In this document: one piece after another, positions 59,303 to 64,000 of the stretch | Position numbering within the stretch: the stretch's first letter is position 1 | Layout: each line of letters starts with the position of its first letter | Assembly (NCBI GenBank): GCA_035535015.1 | Contig: DATLQU010000060.1 | Location: 1-64,000, forward strand | From: Palsa-661 sp035535015 | GTDB taxonomy: Bacteria; Actinomycetota; Acidimicrobiia; Acidimicrobiales; UBA8190 | Length of the DNA: 64,000 nucleotides | Direction: 5' to 3' | The notes under the pieces: generated by a model | Database searches by the model: none | What the model was told of the DNA's origin: nothing | What the model saw: only the letters and a program-made list of their open reading frames with translations | Translations under genes and position numbers: made by a program

Positions 59303-61240
59303 TCAGTGCCGGGGACTCGAAGCACCCTCGGCCTGGCTGGACCAGGTGGCATACATCTCGGCGTACCGGCCGCCGGCAGCCACCAGCTCGTTATGGGGAC
59401 CGACCTCCACGATCCGGCCCTCGTCCACCACCACGATCCGGTCCGCCTTCATGGCCGTCGACAGCCGGTGGGCGATCAGCACGGCCGTCCGGGCCTCGAG
59501 CAGGATGTCCAGAGCCGCCTCGATCTTGGTCTCCGACTGCAGGTCGAGGTTGGAGGTGGCCTCGTCGAGCACGAGCACCCGGGGATGGGCCAGGAAGGCC
59601 CGGGCCAGGGCGATCAACTGCCTTTCTCCGGAGGAAAGCGACTGCCCCCGCTCGTGCACCACGGTGTCCACTCCCTGCGGCATCCGGTCGATCAGGTCGC
59701 TCAACCCGACCGTCCGCACCGCCTCCTCCACCTCGGCGTCCGAAGCCTCGGGTCGGGCGAAGGAGATGTTGTCCCGGATGGTCCCGGCGAACAGGAAGGG
59801 CTCCTGGGGAACTACCCCCAGCTGTCTCCGCAGCGACGACAGGGTCACCGAGGCGATGTCATGACCGTCGATCAGTACCCGCCCCTCGGTCGGGTCGTAG
59901 AAGCGCACGATCAATTTGGCCAACGTCGACTTACCCGCCCCGGTCGGTCCGACGAAGGCCACCGTCTCCCCCGGGGCGATCCGCAGACTCACGCCGTGGA
60001 TCACCGGCGTGGCCCGGTCGTAGCCGAAGGCCACCTTGTCGAAGACGATCTCCCCGGCGATGGCGGGCAGTTCCTCGGCGTCGACCGCCTCCTTCACATC
60101 CGGCTCCGTCTCGAGCAGCGTCCGCAGCTTCAGCACCGAAGCCTGGCCCTGCTGGTAGCTGTTGTACTGCTGCACCAGAAGCTGGATGGGGGCGAAGAAC
60201 CGGTTCAGGTACAAGAAGAATTCGACCAGCGCACCCACGCTCAACGTGTGGTGCAGCACCATGTCACCACCGATGGCCAGCAACGCGGCCTGCCCGAGGA
60301 CACCGACCAGCTGCGTCCCCGGCCCGTACACCGAGTTCACGAAGGCCGTGTAGTTGTTGGCGTCCCGGTACTCCCCGACCACGTTCCGGTGGTGCACCAC
60401 GTTGCGCCGCTGCCGGTTGTGGGCCGTCACGATCCGCACTCCGTGCAGGCTCTCGGACAGGTCGGCCATCACGTTGGCGATCCCGTCGCGCACCTTGTCG
60501 TACCCCGCCTCCGACCGCCGGTGGAACCACACCGACATGGCCGTCAGGATGGGCACCACCAGAAACAGCGTGATGAAGGCCAACCGGACGTTCGTCGTGA
60601 ACAGGAAGACGGAGATCACCACCATCGTCAGACCCTGAATGGCGAACTGGGCCAGACCGTCCTGCAACAGCTGCTGCAGGTTCTCGATGTCGCTCGTCAT
60701 CCGCGTCATGATCACGCCCGCCTTCTCGGCCGTGAAGAAGTCGAGCGACAACCGCTGCAGATGGCTGAAGATCTTGATCCGCAGGTCGTTCATCACCCCG
60801 GCGGCCAACCGCCCGGTCACCCTGACCTGCCACCTCTGGCACAGAGCGCCGATCGCCGTCGCCACCAGGTAGGCCAGGGCCGCCCACACCACCACGCTGA
60901 ACTGGTAGTGCTTCGGATTCATTCCACGGTTGATGGCGATCTCGGTCAACTTGGGGCCCACCTGCAGCGCCACGCTCAGGATCACGATCAATACGCCCGA
61001 GATCACCAGCATCCGCGGGTAGCGCACCAGCAGCCGCCACAGGCTCAGACGAACCCTCTCGTCGGGCCGCGGCTGCTGGCTGAACACGATCTCGGGCTCG
61101 CCCCGCTCCGGCTCGTCGGCCAGCAGATGGTCGACCCCCGCCTGCAACTCCGAGGGGATCCCCCCGAACGGCAAGCCGGCCACCGGAGCTCCGGGAGGAC
61201 CGGCCCCGACACCACCACCCCATCCACCTCCGAAGGCCAT
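59303..61240 (-). CDS. ABC exporter half-transporter, subunit 2 (canonical site)
   Basis: A 645-residue type IV (MDR-like) ABC half-transporter: an N-terminal ~65-residue cytoplasmic tail, six membrane helices (about 75-330) and a C-terminal nucleotide-binding domain with Walker A VGPTGAGKST, Q-loop GVVPQEPFLF, signature LSSGERQ, Walker B VLVLDEATS and H-loop AHRLST. The complete catalytic set makes this the active-site partner. It shares a 1-base stop/start overlap with the upstream gene and has the same length, indicating a heterodimeric exporter. Substrates could be drugs, lipids or peptides; unknown. Confidence 0.92.
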   Translation of the reverse strand: MAFGGGWGGGVGAGPPGAPVAGLPFGGIPSELQAGVDHLLADEPERGEPEIVFSQQPRPDERVRLSLWRLLVRYPRMLVISGVLIVILSVALQVGPKLTEIAINRGMNPKHYQFSVVVWAALAYLVATAIGALCQRWQVRVTGRLAAGVMNDLRIKIFSHLQRLSLDFFTAEKAGVIMTRMTSDIENLQQLLQDGLAQFAIQGLTMVVISVFLFTTNVRLAFITLFLVVPILTAMSVWFHRRSEAGYDKVRDGIANVMADLSESLHGVRIVTAHNRQRRNVVHHRNVVGEYRDANNYTAFVNSVYGPGTQLVGVLGQAALLAIGGDMVLHHTLSVGALVEFFLYLNRFFAPIQLLVQQYNSYQQGQASVLKLRTLLETEPDVKEAVDAEELPAIAGEIVFDKVAFGYDRATPVIHGVSLRIAPGETVAFVGPTGAGKSTLAKLIVRFYDPTEGRVLIDGHDIASVTLSSLRRQLGVVPQEPFLFAGTIRDNISFARPEASDAEVEEAVRTVGLSDLIDRMPQGVDTVVHERGQSLSSGERQLIALARAFLAHPRVLVLDEATSNLDLQSETKIEAALDILLEARTAVLIAHRLSTAMKADRIVVVDEGRIVEVGPHNELVAAGGRYAEMYATWSSQAEGASSPRH

Positions 61241-63177
61241 CAGTTCACCTCCGCCTCGTCGCCCAACCGGACGCCGTCGAGTTCCTCCGCCTGGGCCAGC
61301 ACCTCGGCGTACAGCGGTGTGCTGGCCAACAGCTCGGCATGCGTCCCGTCGGCCACGATGGCCCCACCGTCGAGCAGCACCACCCGATCGGCCAAGCTGA
61401 TCGTGGACAACCGGTGGGCGATGATCAAAGTCGTCCGTCCCTCCATCAGCACCCGCAGGGCACCGTGGATCTGCTGCTCGACCTGAACGTCGATGGCGCT
61501 GGTGGCGTCGTCGAGCACCAGGATGGGCGGGTTCACCAGCAACGTCCGGGCGATGGCGATCCGCTGCCGCTGCCCGCCGGACAGCGTGTAGCCCCGCTCG
61601 CCCACCACCGTGTCGTACCCTTCGGGCAGGTCGCTGATGAACTCGTCGGCCCCTGCGGCACGCGCGGCGGCTTCGATCTCCTCCATCTGGGCGGTGGGCC
61701 GCCCGTAGGCGATGTTGTCCCGGATCGAGATCGAGAAAAGGAACGGCTCGTCGAGCACGATTCCGATATGTGAGCGCAGGCTGGCCAGCGTCACTTCCCG
61801 CACGTCGTGTCCGTCGACCTCCACCGCCCCCGATGTCACGTCGTAGAAGCGGGTCAGCAACCGGGCCACCGTGGATTTCCCCGCCCCCGTCCGGCCCACC
61901 AGCGCCACCGTCTCACCCGGGCTCAGATGAAGATCGAAGTTCGACAACACCAGGGGTGCTTCGTCACCGCCATAGGCGAAGTCGACGGAGGCGAAGCGCA
62001 CATCGCCCTCGCAGTCGACCAGATCGACCGCCCCGGACCGGTCCACGATGGTCGGCTGCTCGTCGAGGATCTCGTAGATCCGGTCGGCCGACGCCGCGGC
62101 CCTCTGCCCCATCATGATGATCATCCCCAGCATCATGAACGGCGCCTGCATCATCAACAGGTACGAATAGAAGGCCACGATGGCACCCAGCTGCAGATGC
62201 CCGTGGATCACCATGTAACCGCCCACCAGCAGCACCAGGGCCAGCCCGAGCTGGGGCAGGTTCTGGATGGTCGGTGTCCACCGGGCCCGCAGGTCGGCGT
62301 CTTTTACGTACCCCCACTGCACCCGGTCGGCCGCCTTGGCCAGGGATCGCAGCTGCTGTTGCTCGGCGGCGAAGGACTTCACCACCCGCACCCCGTTGAT
62401 GTTCTCGTCCACGATCGTGGCCACTTCGGCCAGCCGGGCCTGGATGATCCACGACACCGGGAACATCGACTTCCGCATCTTCACGCCCGTCAGGTAGACG
62501 AAGGGCATCGTCACCATGGCCACGAAGGCGAGCGGCACATTGATCCACAACATGAAGCCGAAAGCCACCAGGGCGATACTGCACTGCACCAGGATCATCG
62601 GTGCGAACGTCATGTACATCTGCACCGACCGGATGTCGGAATTCGCCCGCGAGATCAGCTGACCCGACTGCACCCGGTCGTAGAAGGGGAACGACATCTT
62701 CGTCAGGTGTTCGTAGATGATGTTTCGCAGGTCGAATTCGATCCGGTAGGCGGTCTGGAAGAGATAAAGCCGCGACACGTATCCGGCCACCACGCCCGCC
62801 ACGGCCAAGGCCACGATCCACCACACATAGATGTGCAACGGCACGCCGTGGTGCACGATCACGTGGTGTGTGATCGGATCCCTCGTCGCCGGGTGGGGGG
62901 TGATCGAGTTGTCGATGGCGTCGCTCAGCAACTTCGGGATCTGCACCTGGAGCACCAAGCCCACGAACGACAGCACCAATGAGACGATGAAGATCTTCTG
63001 GTGGGAGCGCAGGATGGGCATGGCCCGCTTCAGCCAGGTCTTGCTCCTGTCCGGGTCGATCGAGGCATGCGGTGCGTCGTAATGCGCCGGCTCGGCTCCG
63101 GGGACGAAGGCCGAATCCGTCTCGGTTGACGGCGGCATCGACAGATGCCGACCGCTCAGGCCGGGCAGCACCCTCAT
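61240..63177 (-). CDS. ABC exporter half-transporter, subunit 1 (degenerate site)
   Basis: A 645-residue ABC half-transporter with six membrane helices (about 60-350) and a nucleotide-binding domain. Walker A VGRTGAGKST and signature LSGGQRQ are normal, but two catalytic positions are changed: the Q-loop reads GIVLDEPFLF (Gln to Asp) and Walker B ends LDDATS (Glu to Asp). That is the usual sign of a degenerate site in heterodimeric exporters. Its ATG overlaps the marR stop (ATGA). The N-terminal ~45 residues are hydrophilic; an internal Met (MPPSTETD) could also start the protein. Confidence 0.9.
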   Translation of the reverse strand: MRVLPGLSGRHLSMPPSTETDSAFVPGAEPAHYDAPHASIDPDRSKTWLKRAMPILRSHQKIFIVSLVLSFVGLVLQVQIPKLLSDAIDNSITPHPATRDPITHHVIVHHGVPLHIYVWWIVALAVAGVVAGYVSRLYLFQTAYRIEFDLRNIIYEHLTKMSFPFYDRVQSGQLISRANSDIRSVQMYMTFAPMILVQCSIALVAFGFMLWINVPLAFVAMVTMPFVYLTGVKMRKSMFPVSWIIQARLAEVATIVDENINGVRVVKSFAAEQQQLRSLAKAADRVQWGYVKDADLRARWTPTIQNLPQLGLALVLLVGGYMVIHGHLQLGAIVAFYSYLLMMQAPFMMLGMIIMMGQRAAASADRIYEILDEQPTIVDRSGAVDLVDCEGDVRFASVDFAYGGDEAPLVLSNFDLHLSPGETVALVGRTGAGKSTVARLLTRFYDVTSGAVEVDGHDVREVTLASLRSHIGIVLDEPFLFSISIRDNIAYGRPTAQMEEIEAAARAAGADEFISDLPEGYDTVVGERGYTLSGGQRQRIAIARTLLVNPPILVLDDATSAIDVQVEQQIHGALRVLMEGRTTLIIAHRLSTISLADRVVLLDGGAIVADGTHAELLASTPLYAEVLAQAEELDGVRLGDEAEVN

Positions 63178-63689
63178 CGCGGTACGACCGTCGTCTTCTC
63201 ACCGCTGCCGTGGTACGCGGCCATGGCGTGGCGCCAGAGCTCGAGTCCTTCGAGCGCCCGGGCCGTCAGTTCATCAGTCTCGAGACTCCCGGCGATCCCC
63301 GCCAGCCGGGAGTCGACGGCCTCATTGGCGGTATCGAGCAGTCGCTCGCCCTTGGCCGTCAGCACATGGGCGACCCGACGCCGGTCGGCCTCGGCATGCC
63401 GCCGTTCGACCAATCCCCGGCTCACCAACCCGTCGACCACGGCGGTGATGCTCGGGGGCCGGACGGCCAGTCTCTCGGCCAACGCCGACGAGACGGCCGA
63501 ACCCTCGGTCAGCAGGCCCATGATCCGGTACTGCGGAAGAGACAGGTCGGCGGACACGAGGGCCAGCTCCACCTGCTTGGCCAACCAGGCCGCCGTCCGG
63601 CCGATGGCCACCGGGGCCAAAGCGACCCCCGGGTCGAGCGACCCGGCCGTCCCCGTCTTCGCCGATCGCTCATCTCGTTTGGAACCCAC
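63174..63689 (-). CDS. MarR-family transcriptional regulator
   Basis: A 171-residue winged-helix repressor. The helix-turn-helix and wing are visible in LPQYRIMGLLTEGSAVSSALAERLAVRPPSITAVVDGLVSRGLVERRHAEADRRRVAHVLTAKGERLL. A dimer should bind a palindrome, and one lies right at the start of its own gene. MarR proteins usually repress an adjacent efflux system and release DNA on ligand binding, which fits the coupled ABC pair. GTG 63689 starts the protein; an ATG at 63691 is out of frame. Confidence 0.92.
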   Translation of the reverse strand: MGSKRDERSAKTGTAGSLDPGVALAPVAIGRTAAWLAKQVELALVSADLSLPQYRIMGLLTEGSAVSSALAERLAVRPPSITAVVDGLVSRGLVERRHAEADRRRVAHVLTAKGERLLDTANEAVDSRLAGIAGSLETDELTARALEGLELWRHAMAAYHGSGEKTTVVPR

Positions 63690-63692
63690 ATT

Positions 63693-63707
63693 ATTAGACT
63701 ATCTAAT
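63693..63707. promoter_or_regulatory. Palindromic operator at the marR start
   Basis: ATTAGA-CTA-TCTAAT, a perfect 6-3-6 inverted repeat in an AT-rich island, four bases upstream of the marR GTG. Most likely the autoregulatory MarR site; its closeness to the start suggests a leaderless or nearly leaderless message. Confidence 0.75.
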
Positions 63708-63910
63708 GATTCGACCCGTCTCGATTCGGCGGGAGCACCGACAGGGTCCGGCCCCGGCCCCGGCGCCTCCGCCGGTCGGGCTCCCCCAGGCACGGATGGC
63801 CCTCGGCGGGGCCGCCGGCCCACTTCTCCCCGACGTCTTCCCAGCTCCCGGGCCAGTGCGGCCAGTGGTACCGGAATTCACGGACTCAGTGGATACGATG
63901 GTCGGACCAG

Positions 63911-63993
63911 AGAAAGGAGGTGGTCCAACTGAGCAGTCATAAACCGGGGACCCTGGAGGTGGCTGGCCGCTGAGGCGGCTCGCTGGACCACCT
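63911..63993 (+). promoter_or_regulatory. Leader with strong Shine-Dalgarno, mini-ORF and sequestering inverted repeat (cut by window end)
   Basis: AGAAAGGAGGTG (63911-63922) is an almost perfect Shine-Dalgarno. AGGTGGTCCA (63918-63927) is the exact reverse complement of TGGACCACCT (63984-63993), so the ribosome site can be closed in a 10-bp stem. GGACCA at 63904-63909 could compete for the same TGGTCC. Between them a mini-ORF begins at CTG 63929, 8 bases after GGAGG, and ends at TGA 63971 (14 codons ending VAGR). This looks like a translational attenuator for a gene beyond the window. Confidence 0.5.
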
Positions 63994-64000
63994 GGCGAAT

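Noticed and set aside
63706..63942. Short plus-strand frame starting at ATG 63706 inside the MarR operator
   Set aside because: Pro-rich, no ribosome site, overlaps the operator and the strong Shine-Dalgarno leader; not a credible gene.
63971..64000. In-frame TGA followed by an open frame, as in a selenoprotein or readthrough gene
   Set aside because: Only nine codons are visible after the TGA and no SECIS-type structure can be judged; the inverted repeat explains the sequence better.

Overview
This 64 kb window is high-GC DNA (roughly 68-70 % by eye) that reads as an actinobacterial chromosome. The mix of type IV pilus genes, F420-type luciferase-like oxidoreductases, DinB/mycothiol-type proteins, Ku, a CIRCE-type operator and a mycobacterium-like sterol catabolism set suggests the class Acidimicrobiia or a close relative. 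The taxonomic call is inference. I see no rRNA, tRNA, IS element, prophage or CRISPR array.

Layout. 1-7.3 kb: type IV pilus motor genes, with pilB-pilT-pilC on the minus strand, a divergent prepilin peptidase homologue, and a second pilT. 7.4-10.2 kb: three uncharacterised plus-strand genes, the last encoding a 526-residue Pro/Ala-rich protein. 10.2-18.8 kb: housekeeping and maintenance genes, namely moaC, an FmdB-type zinc ribbon behind a CIRCE operator, tldE/tldD, a FlK-type thioesterase, an AIM24 protein, an MFS carrier and dxs. 18.8-26.8 kb: two acyl-CoA ligases resembling FadD19 and FadD17, a degenerate isochorismatase-fold protein, an LLM oxidoreductase, two DinB-fold proteins and a secreted IPT/TIG protein. 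26.8-34.3 kb: a P450, another DinB-like protein, signal peptidase I, a DUF885 peptidase, a sulfotransferase and a DUF1214 protein.

34.3-48.7 kb is the metabolic core. A five-gene minus-strand operon (fadE29-like, chsH2-like, fadE28-like, chsH1-like, ltp2-like) matches the mycobacterial igr operon for removal of the last sterol side-chain carbons. It is divergent from a CYP125/CYP142-type P450. A fadE26/fadE27-like pair for an earlier beta-oxidation cycle and a thiolase follow. Four perfect matches and one near match to the mycobacterial KstR consensus TNNAACNNGTTNNA lie in front of exactly these sterol genes, which suggests one regulon. No kstR gene is present here.

48.7-59.3 kb: more acyl-CoA ligases, Ku, two GNAT proteins, SDRs, SnoaL/LEH-fold proteins, a frameshifted CYTH gene and a decarboxylase remnant. 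59.3-63.7 kb: a translationally coupled MarR-ABC-ABC exporter operon behind a perfect palindrome. The last 100 bases hold a strong Shine-Dalgarno sequence inside a long inverted repeat, apparently a leader for a gene beyond the window.

The most notable items are the KstR-like regulon with its igr-type operon, the CIRCE-controlled FmdB protein, a prepilin peptidase homologue that lacks both expected catalytic aspartates, a PilT with an assembly-ATPase-type N-terminal domain, and the truncated leader at the right edge.
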